From Bacteroides rodentium JCM 16496 (GTDB taxonomy: Bacteria > Bacteroidota > Bacteroidia > Bacteroidales > Bacteroidaceae), in NCBI RefSeq assembly GCF_000614125.1, contig NZ_BAKJ01000023.1:1-64000 (forward strand): a stretch of 64,000 bases of DNA, in the 5' to 3' direction. Positions within the stretch are counted from its first letter, which is position 1; every line of letters begins with the position of its first letter. Below, in pieces: positions 26,659-36,873 of this stretch. The position numbers and the translations under genes are program-made. The notes beneath the pieces are model-generated. The model was not told the origin of the DNA. It saw nothing but the letters and a program-made list of their open reading frames with translations, and did not search any database.

Positions 26659-29600
26659 TTAAAGTGAAAATTCTAAATCTAAATCTCTATGGTGAACAAA
26701 CCACCAACGTCTAAACAAGTCAACGCTCAAACGATACACCTCTCTACCTTCATCTGTAAATGAATATAGTATCTTCTTATCTTTTAAACTCACCAAAGCT
26801 CTTGTCATATTGAGTCGTCTTTCTTCATTTACAGAATACTTATCCCATAAGCGTTTAAGTTCATCCATACTTATGCCGCGTTCAATTTGAGTACTTTCTC
26901 TATTAAGGTAGGAAATAGATGAAATCAATTGATGCTCGGCAATATTTTCCGGATCAATCTGATTATTATGGAAATTAGTTTCATCCAAAGACTCCCAAGT
27001 ATCTCCTTTACCAGGTTGTACTTCACCGGTTAATACTCTAACCACATCATTAACCTCATTGAATCCTAAATGTCTATGTTTGCTAGCGACAGCATACTTA
27101 CCACATGCTAAGCATATCCATTGAATCCAATATGGCACACAACCAGACAAAGCGCGGATATAAGCTTTTGCCCTTTCGTCAAATATTATTTTAGGACATG
27201 CATCGATTAATTCATTTGCATATTGCTCCTCAATTTGGTTAATAGGCATTGGCAAAGTATTATTCATTTGACCTGCAATATACTCTTTTTCCTTTGGAAG
27301 TTCCTTTATATCGTAGGTACCAGAGTAAACAAAGCAAGCTTTTCCAGTCAACGCCAAATTTCTTAATGTAGAAATAAATGTCGCATCTATTAAACCCTCC
27401 TTGAGCATAAGTCGAACAAATGAGAACTCGTCTATTGTAACAAGCGGAATAACATTATTCTCGTTAAGGACATCGATTACCTTACAAAAATCAATTTGCG
27501 AAAGACTTTCTGCAGGAGGAAGACCATCTTCACCATAGGCTGCTTCAACTTTATCGGCCAATTCATCTGTTAACTTGTCATATATATTCGTTTCCAAAGC
27601 CCAAGTCCAAAATTGGGCAGAGGTCGAATTCTTGTATGGGAATTCGTTTAAATACCATTTGAAAGCTAAAATGTGTTTAGAAGAGTCTTCTTTTAATATC
27701 TGACCATCAATTCGATTTCTCAGATAATCCAAAATTGAAGATTTACCTGTACGAGTTAATCCATAAAGAATATAAGTCAAAGAACGATCTTTTGACAAAT
27801 AGTGATCGATCAATGTCCTCAACTCTTTCTCGCGACCTTTAAATATGTGTTCCTCTGGAGTGTTGGATATTGTCCAAGGAATATCAATTTCGTCCGACAG
27901 CACATCCTCATTTTCCACTTCATATGTAGCTTCATATTCTCTTGGTTGTAATTCCTTACCTTGATATTTAGCTACTAAATCGAACTTCACATTGGCAGAT
28001 ATGATTTCATAGAAGTCAGGAGAAATAAATCTCTCTCCACAGCAATCTCCTGCGGATAACTCTTCATTATGAGTTATACTGTATTTTTTGCCATTAATTG
28101 ATGCGGTAACAACGAAAGATTCAGCAGTAGAGTCACCATTATTTGTTACAACAATGCTGATACAGCCATTACCACTAAGATCTTTAGTGATAAAAGCAGG
28201 TTCGCAAGAAATACTCAAGACAGGCAATGTTCGTGCTTCTTTTTCTTTGATTTGTCGCCCGATTTCCTCCAGCCAATTGTTAAACAAGTGAGAAAAGAAT
28301 GTTCTACCATAATTTGTGGTCGTTTCTGTAATTGATTTCTGACCATTGAGAAGAATTTGCTGAGATGTAACTAAGCTTCTATATCTTTCATTCTCTCTAT
28401 GTCCAGCATAATTAGCGAGAGTATTTAGAACCTCTTTAACGATGTTTTGAGAATTTGTATCAGTATTTGTCATTAAGGCCGAGTGCTCTAGTACCGAATT
28501 CCATAATGAAACGAAAGTTGTTATGTCAAATTGGTCAAATTTCCATTCTAGGCAATCATGAAGACACGTTTCAAGTTTCGTGATTCTTGTTCGACGATGC
28601 TGAATAATTCTCTTTAAGAATGTACCCGAAGTTAATTTACTGTCAACATTCGCATTTTCTATTGAATTAATTAGATTACAACATTTTTTTCTAAGATTAT
28701 CATCATCTCTGAAAGCAGAGAACATCGGCATAAGTCCGTCTGGTGAACCACTTAAAGTGTTCCACGAATTTTCAGATGATGCTCCTATTGCGATACATGA
28801 TCGGAAGAACACTTTTTGTTCTTCATTGCTATCCCCAAACAAAATTTCTTGCAATTTTGCCTTTAAAGTCCAATCTTCCCAATCAGAGTCGGGAGTTTTT
28901 CCTCCTTCTAATTGCGAAATAACGAAATGTAATTGTAAATACTTTAATAGTAATTCTTGGAGGTGATTTTTCTCTCCTAAACTATTAAATATACCTAGAG
29001 CTTCAATATAATAGCTACAAGCGCAATCACAAAGAGCTTGTAATTCTGCAAATTCACCAGTATTGTTTCTTATTAAGTTGGCAAATCGAGCATACATTCC
29101 ATGCCCTTTCATTCTTGCATAGTTAGCAACAGAAATCTTATACATAATTGAAGATGTCTGTTTGGTGTTATAATAAGCACCAGCTGCCTCTAAAAATAAC
29201 TGAGCCTTACCCTCAAATGATTCCGTGTCGTCATTGCGTTTGTTTTGAGCTCTACCAAACAGTTGTTCGGCAGGAATTATTTCATTCGAAGGAAGTAGTT
29301 CCTGCCGTTTAGCCTCTTGGCACACATCCTCAAGAAGCATTTTGCTGATACTATCGCTTGAAGAATCTGGATTATTGATATCATTGGAATCCATCCTTTG
29401 AATGGACTCTTTTAGCTTTGTGATGGCATTATTATTGGGTTTAACACTTTCTGCATATAATATTGCTTTTAATGCCTCTTCTCTATTATTATCTTTCTGA
29501 TACAATCTTGCCATTGTTATATACAAATGGCCAATGCTATTTACATTAACGTCACTCTGTTGTTCAGTTAGAACAATAAGATATGCAAGGGATTGCAAAG

Positions 29601-30315
29601 CTTCAGTTGTATGATTTAATGCAATCTCTGTATTCACAATTCTATCAAGATAACTTCTTAAGTATTTAGGGGTTGGACGACTTGTGTTTATAATTTGATA
29701 AGAACGTTTAAGACATTCTTCTTTCTGTCCATTTCGAATTAAAGTATCCAGTTCCTTCTCTAATTGCTTACACTTTGATTCGTTCAAGTTTGGCATTTTT
29801 TTGCTTAGGAAAGCCGTTACTTCATTTGAAAATAAAATTGTAGGCTTAACCAATTTTCTTTGCGATGAATCATTATCTGTGTGAGAAGTCTCTATGATTT
29901 TTGGAAATCTTGTTCTTTTACTATATGGAATACTATCTAAATCGACCTTGCCCATTACTTTTAGTTGAAGGCCTCCATTCTCTAATATTTTTTCCGACTC
30001 GGTTTTGTATAGTTCTACATTTGTTGGATGGATGGCTTTTATAGACTGATCTTCAGGGGTATTGGTTGATTTGTCATATTCTTCCGCTTCATCATCAAAA
30101 ATATCTGGATCTGTTCCTACATACGAAAGGATAATTTTTTGGAATTTCTCTATTTCTATATAAGCTTCCTTTTTGGAAGTCATTTCATCCATCATGAACT
30201 TCAAAACAGCAAGCATTGTTTTTTTTCTTTTAGCTGTAACTCCTTTGCGATATACAAGAGCTTTTCTAAAAAGATTCATTACATCATGGTATGATGTTTC
30301 AATTAATGAAAACAT
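26659..30315 (-). CDS. 1218-aa TPR / beta-sandwich / P-loop ATPase protein
   Basis: I chose the ATG at 30315. Residues 190-330 read as helical repeats of the TPR type (ALNHTTEALQSLAYLIVLTEQ, MARLYQKDNNREEALKAILYAES). The middle has a CARDB/Ig-like beta sandwich (CISIVVTNNGDSTAESFVVTASING). The last 400 residues are an ATPase: FKGREKELRTLIDHY, Walker A YILYGLTRTGKSSILDYLR, Walker B PLVTIDEFSFV, then a winged helix. The combination of repeats, sandwich and STAND-like ATPase resembles sensor-switch proteins, but I know no named family with this exact order. It is 13 bp behind the zinc-ribbon gene. Confidence 0.78.
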   Translation of the reverse strand: MFSLIETSYHDVMNLFRKALVYRKGVTAKRKKTMLAVLKFMMDEMTSKKEAYIEIEKFQKIILSYVGTDPDIFDDEAEEYDKSTNTPEDQSIKAIHPTNVELYKTESEKILENGGLQLKVMGKVDLDSIPYSKRTRFPKIIETSHTDNDSSQRKLVKPTILFSNEVTAFLSKKMPNLNESKCKQLEKELDTLIRNGQKEECLKRSYQIINTSRPTPKYLRSYLDRIVNTEIALNHTTEALQSLAYLIVLTEQQSDVNVNSIGHLYITMARLYQKDNNREEALKAILYAESVKPNNNAITKLKESIQRMDSNDINNPDSSSDSISKMLLEDVCQEAKRQELLPSNEIIPAEQLFGRAQNKRNDDTESFEGKAQLFLEAAGAYYNTKQTSSIMYKISVANYARMKGHGMYARFANLIRNNTGEFAELQALCDCACSYYIEALGIFNSLGEKNHLQELLLKYLQLHFVISQLEGGKTPDSDWEDWTLKAKLQEILFGDSNEEQKVFFRSCIAIGASSENSWNTLSGSPDGLMPMFSAFRDDDNLRKKCCNLINSIENANVDSKLTSGTFLKRIIQHRRTRITKLETCLHDCLEWKFDQFDITTFVSLWNSVLEHSALMTNTDTNSQNIVKEVLNTLANYAGHRENERYRSLVTSQQILLNGQKSITETTTNYGRTFFSHLFNNWLEEIGRQIKEKEARTLPVLSISCEPAFITKDLSGNGCISIVVTNNGDSTAESFVVTASINGKKYSITHNEELSAGDCCGERFISPDFYEIISANVKFDLVAKYQGKELQPREYEATYEVENEDVLSDEIDIPWTISNTPEEHIFKGREKELRTLIDHYLSKDRSLTYILYGLTRTGKSSILDYLRNRIDGQILKEDSSKHILAFKWYLNEFPYKNSTSAQFWTWALETNIYDKLTDELADKVEAAYGEDGLPPAESLSQIDFCKVIDVLNENNVIPLVTIDEFSFVRLMLKEGLIDATFISTLRNLALTGKACFVYSGTYDIKELPKEKEYIAGQMNNTLPMPINQIEEQYANELIDACPKIIFDERAKAYIRALSGCVPYWIQWICLACGKYAVASKHRHLGFNEVNDVVRVLTGEVQPGKGDTWESLDETNFHNNQIDPENIAEHQLISSISYLNRESTQIERGISMDELKRLWDKYSVNEERRLNMTRALVSLKDKKILYSFTDEGREVYRLSVDLFRRWWFVHHRDLDLEFSL

Positions 30316-30328
30316 AGTTGAATTCTCA

Positions 30329-31426
30329 TTAATCCTGTTGCAATATAAGCGAGAACCAGGAGCGCAACTTTTTTTTCTTGAAATTGACAAAATTCCCTCT
30401 TAACGTCTCCGATAATCCAGAATCAGTTGTTATATTTATACCATTGTCATTAATATCTACGATAGTTGCATTAGTAGGTATTAGCGTCCTATTGTTTATG
30501 GATAAAATTGGAAATATTTTTAACAATAATAGATCAAAGATATCAAGCACTTTCTGAGAAGACAAACTATCTGCATCTCTGAAATTATTTTCTACCTCAG
30601 TTGTGGTTAAAATATTTTGAATACTATCTATGGAAGTTTGACGAACCGTTATTATAGTTTCGTCCCTTTTTTTGATTGTTGCAAAAACCGGTGTCAGGTT
30701 AACGATTTCACCAGACACTTTATTTGTGTTAAAGGATATTTGAACCTTGTCGCCAACCTTATAGCTATTAGTTATAATATTGTACAGAGGAATATGGCCG
30801 CAATTAGGACAAATAAATGCGGATTTTGATATTTTTTTTCCACAATCTGGACATTCGACAAGTTTGTTCAATAACTCCGTATTTTTTGATTCTTTTATTG
30901 GGGCAATAGATGGACTTTGATCTTGCATCTGAATAGTATTTAATTGTTCTTTTGCAAATAAAAAAATGTTTTGGGCAATCCTTTGTAACCTAACCCCAGT
31001 CCATGTGATAGGTGGGTTATTAGCAGCTACTATCAAAATCTGTTTTGTCTCCTTTATTTGATGAAAACTAAAAATAACCCCGTATACTTCAAAATACAGG
31101 CATTTTTGGTTCTTATCATAATATAGTTTTGAATCATAGAAACTTGTTGCATTCTTTAGTACACAATCTGCAACTGCAGAAACTCTTGTTTTTATGAATT
31201 CATAAAACAATCTGGATTTATATTTTTCTGTTTTAATAGCAGCATTGAGTAAATTAATAGCAGATAGAAAATAAAAGAGTGAATTATCATCTGTGACATT
31301 TATTTTATTGATTACGCCCATCGCCTCATCAACTACATTTTCGTCAATTGGTTGTATTTCGTCTCCAACCAATTGACTGTATAGTCCAAATATGTGTTCT
31401 GATATTTTGCTCATAACATTTATCAA
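30329..31426 (-). CDS. zinc-ribbon protein of unknown function (365 aa)
   Basis: The N-terminal 170 residues are a mixed fold (YSQLVGDEIQPID..., VYGVIFSFHQI) with no catalytic motif. A zinc ribbon CPDCGKKISKSAFICPNCG lies near residue 195. Two small beta domains follow (YKVGDKVQISFNTNKVSGEIVNL has an SH3/KOW-like look). The frame starts with TTG; an in-frame ATG (MSKISEHIFG) lies four codons later. The start overlaps the XRE gene stop, which implies coupling. It could be an adaptor for the ATPases downstream. Confidence 0.7.
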   Translation of the reverse strand: MINVMSKISEHIFGLYSQLVGDEIQPIDENVVDEAMGVINKINVTDDNSLFYFLSAINLLNAAIKTEKYKSRLFYEFIKTRVSAVADCVLKNATSFYDSKLYYDKNQKCLYFEVYGVIFSFHQIKETKQILIVAANNPPITWTGVRLQRIAQNIFLFAKEQLNTIQMQDQSPSIAPIKESKNTELLNKLVECPDCGKKISKSAFICPNCGHIPLYNIITNSYKVGDKVQISFNTNKVSGEIVNLTPVFATIKKRDETIITVRQTSIDSIQNILTTTEVENNFRDADSLSSQKVLDIFDLLLLKIFPILSINNRTLIPTNATIVDINDNGINITTDSGLSETLRGNFVNFKKKKLRSWFSLILQQD

Positions 31427-31635
31427 TTATTGCGTTCAACCAAAAGTTCTCTAATATTAACCTTAAGCAAATCTGAAATCTTTGCTAACGTCTGCAAGTC
31501 TGGTTGTGAGGTATTCGTGCACCATTTGCTGACGGTAACAGGATCCTTGCCAAGTTGCTCAGCAAGCCACTTGTTTGTTTGACCTGCGTCTGCGAGAACT
31601 GCTTTCAGTCGATTTAGTTTTTGGGGATTTTCCAT
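31423..31635 (-). CDS. XRE-family regulator, first gene of the ATPase operon
   Basis: A 70-aa Cro/C1-type HTH protein read from the ATG at 31635 (LNRLKAVLADAGQTNKWLAEQLGKDPVTVSKWCTN). It consists of little more than the HTH domain. It heads the five-gene minus-strand unit XRE, zinc-ribbon protein, large ATPase, small ATPase, WYL. The promoter has a TAAATTTG -7 box at 31659-31666 and a TTAACGTTGA motif just downstream, suggesting autoregulation. Confidence 0.85.
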   Translation of the reverse strand: MENPQKLNRLKAVLADAGQTNKWLAEQLGKDPVTVSKWCTNTSQPDLQTLAKISDLLKVNIRELLVERNN

Positions 31636-31645
31636 ATTTAATAAA

Positions 31646-31789
31646 TTAACGTTGAACACAAATTTACTAAATTACATCTTAATAAAAGAAATAATATGTA
31701 GTTTTCTTCAATTTGGAGTGGCAATTTAACATTAACTACCGAAATACACAATAAATTGATGGAAATTACAGGATGCGCTTTAATATTAA
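31646..31789. promoter_or_regulatory. promoter and possible XRE operators upstream of the ATPase operon
   Basis: Minus-strand -7 box TAAATTTG at 31659-31666. Three TTAAyrTTrA palindromes lie at 31646-31655, 31726-31735 and 31780-31789 (TTAACGTTGA, TTAACATTAA, TTAATATTAA). They are AT-rich, so chance similarity is possible. The rest of the gap to 32009 carries the divergent subtilase promoter, with TAATTTTG at 31962-31969. Confidence 0.45.
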
Positions 31790-32009
31790 CGTGTTTATCC
31801 ACATATGTGTGAAAATATATCACATCCATCCTTGCTCACCCCTTAATAAAACATTTATCAACAGTGTTAAGATGGGTGTGGTAAAACGACCTCTATCCAT
31901 GCGTAAGAGTCTCTTGTGCTAAATCAACTGCAATTTATGGTATTATTTTAAAAGATGTTGCTAATTTTGTAGTTTAGAATGTTTTGTATTTATTAAATGG
32001 TTCGATACA

Positions 32010-34595
32010 ATGGGTAAAAGTCATCTGTTTTTAAAGAACGAATTTGGTATCTGCCTTAAGTTTAACCGAACAAGAGGCAGAGATGATGAAGAAGAAACTT
32101 CGGAAGACGAAAAGAATTATTGTCGGCAGAGAGAAAAGCTTCATCGTTGCCGAATTAATTTTAAGCAAGCCTTAGAAGAACGCCATAGCTTACGGAGACA
32201 AGATGTGGTAAGTGAACATTTTGATATGCTGTCTATTGATTTTTTGAAAATTGCAGATAGCACCTTAACAAGACAATATTGCCAAGTCTATGGATTATCC
32301 GAGCTTAATTATTCCAACATGAATCAGACTGTCCTATTCGCTATAGTTGACGAAGATCGATTTAATGATGTTTTTATAACTCAAATTGATTCCTTTTCAA
32401 CGGAAGAAAATAACGAAAGTACAGAATATAAGCCACTGACTTTGATGGCCGGTTTTAGTTATTGGGATAGTGATTCGATGAAGCCTTTTGGTATTACAAG
32501 CGATGATGCTCATGATGTACTTCTAGAGTTGGTGGAGAGTTCACCTAGAATAGCGATGAAACATCAAGCTATAGTGAAAGCAATGGAGGAGTATTTAGAT
32601 CAGAAGCAGATTCTTTATAAAAGGATAGAATCTGGAATATACCAAATAAACTTCATTTCTAAAGATGATTTGGCTATTTTATTGGATAATTTTGATGTGA
32701 TACAAAGAATTCAATCTTTGTACACTACTCGTGTACGTCCTAACACTTTTGGTGATTTGGAAAGGGTGTCAGATGCAACTTTAAATTTGCTGGAAGGAGC
32801 ACCAATTATTGGTGTAATTGATACAGGTGTTCAAAGACTGGCCGTACTAGATCCCATATTGGAACATGATGGACTTGATTTAGTTGATAAGAATACCCCG
32901 CATCCGTATGAGATTGATTTAAGGTCCGATTCAAGTCATGGTACAACTGTTGCAACATTAGCTGCATTCGGAAACAACTTCTATCGTAACATGGATGCTA
33001 ACGTAGTTGATGCTGATGCCAAAATCTTTTCTATCAAAGTACAGAGAGGCGAAACTGGACTCGTGAACATCGCCGACATAAAAGAGGCTATCACTATAGC
33101 TCATCAAAACTATGGCATTCGTATCTTTAATCTTTCAATGTCCGTTCGTGGAAAATTTTATAATGAGGATATTTCTACTTATGCATATATACTTGACGAA
33201 TTAGCCTACATATATGATTTGCTGATTTTTATTTCCGTTGGTAATCTTAGTGAAGAGGATATTAAGAATATGCAGATTGTTGCTGCTAATCCTAATACGA
33301 GTGAAAGAGTTAAGCGTTTTCTGAAATATCCGAATCATTATTATAATCCCTTCATTTCGATAGAAGAAACAGAGTGTCACGACGGCGAGTGTATGAATCT
33401 TTGTGAACCTAGTGAAAGCATGAACAACATGTCTGTTGGTGCTATTGCTGAAAGTTATAATATTAATCACGGTAATCATGGATTGAGTTTGGGGTGTGAG
33501 TTTCCTGCTTATTATTCGCGTAAATACCACATAGACTACAATTCGTTGATTAATGGCACTCGTTTCAAGAACAACCAAAAAAATAAGAATCTCTTTAAGC
33601 CAGATATTGTTATGCCTGGTGGTGACCAATTGGATGTTGAGTCACGCATGCTAGTTTTAGCACCGAGAATAGATGGAACAGGCCTGAAAATAGAACAAAA
33701 CTCTGGAACGAGTTACGCAACTCCATTAGCAGCTAATATTGCAGCTAAGATTGTTAGTAAATATCCTAACATAAATATGCAATCAGTGAAGGCTTTGATG
33801 ATTAATAGTGCAGAACCGATTAAAAAGTATTATCTCGAAGAGATTATCGATGAATTGAAATTTTTGGATAATAATTCATATCCCTATGTTGATAGTAAAG
33901 AGAAAACTCTTTTATCCAAAAAGTATAGTGCAGAACGATTATCCAAGTATATTTCTGGTCATGGTGTGCCTAACATTTCTAAGTGTATAGATTCAGACGA
34001 TAATCGTTGTACGTTTGTTATTGAAGATACAATAGCTTTCGATAGTCACAAGGTTGTTAATCTGAATATCCCTAATTATTTACTTCAATACTCAAAGAAA
34101 GGTGTATTATTAACTTTAACTGCTACACTTTGCTATAAGTTTAATCCTAAACGGGCTGATGTATTATCTTATTGCCCAATTCATATTGCTTTTAACTTTG
34201 GAAATAGTATGAATCATGATGAACCAAGAAAGAATGCAGAGGAATATGCAAGTAAAAGAGCCTCTGACGATAAGGATAGAATGGCAATAAAGTCTAGCGT
34301 AGGTTCATGGTCTGATGATTTTTACCCTGTATCAAGTAAAATGTTCTCAAATGTACAGAAGATGAGTTTAAATATTAGCCGTGATGAAATCGAAAAGATT
34401 CGTAATCAGATATCTATTATTTTTCGATGCACAGGTCGTGAGTATTTAGAAGGCACAAATCATCCATTCTCATTTGTGCTGACGATTGAACAAAAACATT
34501 CTGCAGAATTGGATGGGAACAGTTTATACGATAGTTTGGAGCAAGTCAATATAGTGGAAGCTATTGCTCAGGCTGCTCTTGAAGCAGAACTATAA
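32010..34595 (+). CDS. ietS: subtilisin-like serine protease, IetS-like
   Basis: An 861-aa S8 family protease with no signal peptide, so it should act in the cytoplasm. Catalytic residues are D271 (IIGVIDTGVQ), H310 (DSSHGTTVATLAAFG) and S568 (NSGTSYATPLAANIAAK). The N-terminal 250 residues are specific to this family, and about 200 residues follow the catalytic domain. Its convergent partner is an AAA+ ATPase. Subtilase plus AAA+ ATPase is the composition of IetAS, reported as a plasmid exclusion and antiphage system. The assignment to that system rests on gene content, not on alignment. Confidence 0.85.
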   Translation: MGKSHLFLKNEFGICLKFNRTRGRDDEEETSEDEKNYCRQREKLHRCRINFKQALEERHSLRRQDVVSEHFDMLSIDFLKIADSTLTRQYCQVYGLSELNYSNMNQTVLFAIVDEDRFNDVFITQIDSFSTEENNESTEYKPLTLMAGFSYWDSDSMKPFGITSDDAHDVLLELVESSPRIAMKHQAIVKAMEEYLDQKQILYKRIESGIYQINFISKDDLAILLDNFDVIQRIQSLYTTRVRPNTFGDLERVSDATLNLLEGAPIIGVIDTGVQRLAVLDPILEHDGLDLVDKNTPHPYEIDLRSDSSHGTTVATLAAFGNNFYRNMDANVVDADAKIFSIKVQRGETGLVNIADIKEAITIAHQNYGIRIFNLSMSVRGKFYNEDISTYAYILDELAYIYDLLIFISVGNLSEEDIKNMQIVAANPNTSERVKRFLKYPNHYYNPFISIEETECHDGECMNLCEPSESMNNMSVGAIAESYNINHGNHGLSLGCEFPAYYSRKYHIDYNSLINGTRFKNNQKNKNLFKPDIVMPGGDQLDVESRMLVLAPRIDGTGLKIEQNSGTSYATPLAANIAAKIVSKYPNINMQSVKALMINSAEPIKKYYLEEIIDELKFLDNNSYPYVDSKEKTLLSKKYSAERLSKYISGHGVPNISKCIDSDDNRCTFVIEDTIAFDSHKVVNLNIPNYLLQYSKKGVLLTLTATLCYKFNPKRADVLSYCPIHIAFNFGNSMNHDEPRKNAEEYASKRASDDKDRMAIKSSVGSWSDDFYPVSSKMFSNVQKMSLNISRDEIEKIRNQISIIFRCTGREYLEGTNHPFSFVLTIEQKHSAELDGNSLYDSLEQVNIVEAIAQAALEAEL

Positions 34596-34602
34596 TTTAA
34601 AT

Positions 34603-34648
34603 TTAAACGATAAAAGGATTGGCATTAGCTAATCCTTTTATCGTTTAA
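34603..34648. terminator. bidirectional terminator between the protease and ATPase genes
   Basis: TTAAACGATAAAAGGATT and its perfect complement AATCCTTTTATCGTTTAA (18 bp each) flank a 10-nt loop. The stop codon of the minus-strand ATPase gene lies inside the loop. Confidence 0.88.
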
Positions 34649-35613
34649 GAGTTTTTTCCAAATATTAGTTCGAATAATATTGTCATTATATCCATCTAAT
34701 ATATTCCGTTTGATTGCATTAAGCAAAGCGCGTTTTATAACGTAGTAGGACAAATTTCTACATTCGCTATTGATAATGTTTTCTTTGACTTGTTCATCGT
34801 CAAAGACGAACCGATCTTTAATCGTATATTGGATAAGAGCATGTACCTGTTCAGAGTTTGGTAAATCCATCTTAATAGATAAATCAAACCTTCTAATAAG
34901 GCTTCGTCTATCATTTGTAATTGATTAGTAGCTGCAATGATGATAGTATCTTGACTTACAAAATCAAATAGTTGTAATATGGTATTTACAACCCGTTTCA
35001 TTTCGCCATGATCTTGATCGTAATCTCTTATTTTCCCTAAGCTGTCAAACTCATCAAGCAAAACAATAGCTTTTTCCTGAACTGCAGTCTTAAATATTTG
35101 AGTGAGATTTTTGCTTGTTTCTCCTAGTCTCGATGAAATGACTGTACCCAAATTGACTATAATCAGTGGACGATTCAATTCGCCAGCTAATACATAGGCA
35201 CTTAATGTCTTTCCACATCCTGATGGGCCATGAAGCAATATCTTATTGGATACTGGAATATCCATTTGGACAAGAGCCTCAGTTTGTTGTCTTTCCTTGA
35301 TAAAATATTCAAATTCCTCACGAACATCTTGCGTACAAACTAAATCCTTCATTGTAAATGAAGACGTTACTGTCTGTAAAATATACTCGTCAGCTTTGTA
35401 GTCAAAATGCTTATTTAGTCGATATTCTTTTAGCTTTCCCAATGAATTCTCTCTATCAGAATCTTTAATGATAGATAGGATTTCAGTTGCAAATTTGCCT
35501 CTGTTATTTTGTTGAGAATATTCTACATACTGATACAACAAATCTCGCAAACGAGCATTGTCATTTGCTAAGGCAAATTTTGCTATTTGCTTGATGTAAT
35601 CAGCCTGCTTCAT
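34625..35613 (-). CDS. ietA: AAA+ ATPase, IetA-like (frameshifted)
   Basis: About 329 aa. It has an N-terminal helical region, Walker A LLHGPSGCGKTLSAYVLAGE near residue 135, Walker B AIVLLDEFDSLGK, the sensor IIIAATNQLQM and arginine-finger region LLRRFDLSIKM. The frame breaks at about 34893; adding one base (an A in the gene) joins the two parts into the classical AAA+ end of the second region of homology. It is convergent with the subtilase, with a TAATTTTG -7 box at 35638-35645. It is likely the regulatory ATPase of an IetAS-like defence pair. Confidence 0.83.
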
Positions 35614-35807
35614 AATGAATTTATTTTCTTTAATTTACAAAATTAGGCAATTTAGTCGAATTACCAAAATTTTGGAAGATTGAAAAGGATAATTTAACAA
35701 GAGATCAATTTCAACATCAACTTTATAGAATCTGTTTGCATTAACATCATATCGCAATTTATGAAAATAAGTATTTCCCTTATTTGTTTTATTGATGTCT
35801 TTTCTTC

Positions 35808-36563
35808 TCAGTTTGATATGGTTGGGTGTTTGATAATTTGCTCATCTATTTTAATCTTATGATTTCCAGTTGTTGTTCGCAAATTCTTTCTGATTGTATC
35901 AATGGTGGAATTGACAAACCATTCGTGGAATGTTTGTATAACGAATTGAGCCGTGACATCCCGGCTGATGTTATATTGGAAAGCAATGTTCCAAGCGAAG
36001 TTCTTTAATGAAATTTGGGTAACAGCTGTACGCCGTTTGATGTGGATGTTTACGCTAAGAGCTTGCTGATTGGTGACAAAGTATCGGACACATTCGCAGA
36101 TTTGGAAAATTTCTTCTTCGCTAAAATCAAACTGCCTGAATGTATTTCGAGTGTATTGCAATACGGCTTGTAGTTTTTCATCTTCTTCTCTTTCTTTTTG
36201 CTGTAGGTATTGTCGTTCTTTGTGCTGGTACTCATAATGGAATAACTCCATCCGTTTCATTTGAATATTGTCATTGTCAACCGTAGATATAGCAGTTGCA
36301 AAAGTGCAATCATCTTTAGTTTGTCGGTCAGATTTCGTAGGCTTATGGCGGACTAAAAAAGCAAGAGATATTATATGTGCCGACAGAGAGAGGCATAAAT
36401 GGTAAATGAGTTTTAGAGCAACATAACAAGCTACCATGACAAAAGGGAGAATGCTTAACTGCACATTCAAAGCATCACTTACTGGAAATGATATTGTGGA
36501 TGCCAGAAGCACTGTTACTACTTCTATTGCCCACGATTGGAATATATGTTGCCTTTGCTTCAT
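35808..36563 (-). CDS. membrane protein of unknown function at the element's right end
   Basis: A 251-aa protein. The first 75 residues contain two or three hydrophobic helices (AIEVVTVLLASTISFPV, LSILPFVMVACYVALKLIYHLCL). The rest is soluble, with a charged coiled-coil segment (YQHKERQYLQQKEREEDEKLQAV) and a mixed alpha/beta end. A TACCTTTG box lies at 36590-36597. I do not recognise a family. It is the last gene before attR and may belong to the cargo or the element backbone. Confidence 0.6.
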   Translation of the reverse strand: MKQRQHIFQSWAIEVVTVLLASTISFPVSDALNVQLSILPFVMVACYVALKLIYHLCLSLSAHIISLAFLVRHKPTKSDRQTKDDCTFATAISTVDNDNIQMKRMELFHYEYQHKERQYLQQKEREEDEKLQAVLQYTRNTFRQFDFSEEEIFQICECVRYFVTNQQALSVNIHIKRRTAVTQISLKNFAWNIAFQYNISRDVTAQFVIQTFHEWFVNSTIDTIRKNLRTTTGNHKIKIDEQIIKHPTISN

Positions 36564-36873
36564 AACTATTTTTATCTATGGTTGTCTTGCAAAGGTATAA
36601 TGTATTTCCATAAAAAACGAAAGCCAAAAATAAGCAGCAAAGAGGCAATAACTTCATTTTATGGTGTTTTTGCAAACAAGAGCATAACAAGAGAAAATAC
36701 CGATGAAAAAATGAAAACATCTGCAAATAAGAAATGAATAGTTAAATAAATATAAATCTTTCTTTGACCTACATAAAGCCAGGTTTGTCCTTATGCTTTT
36801 TGTGTGTCGCTTATAAAATTGTCCTTATTTGTACCATAGATTTATAAATTGCTTATAATCAATATATATTATA

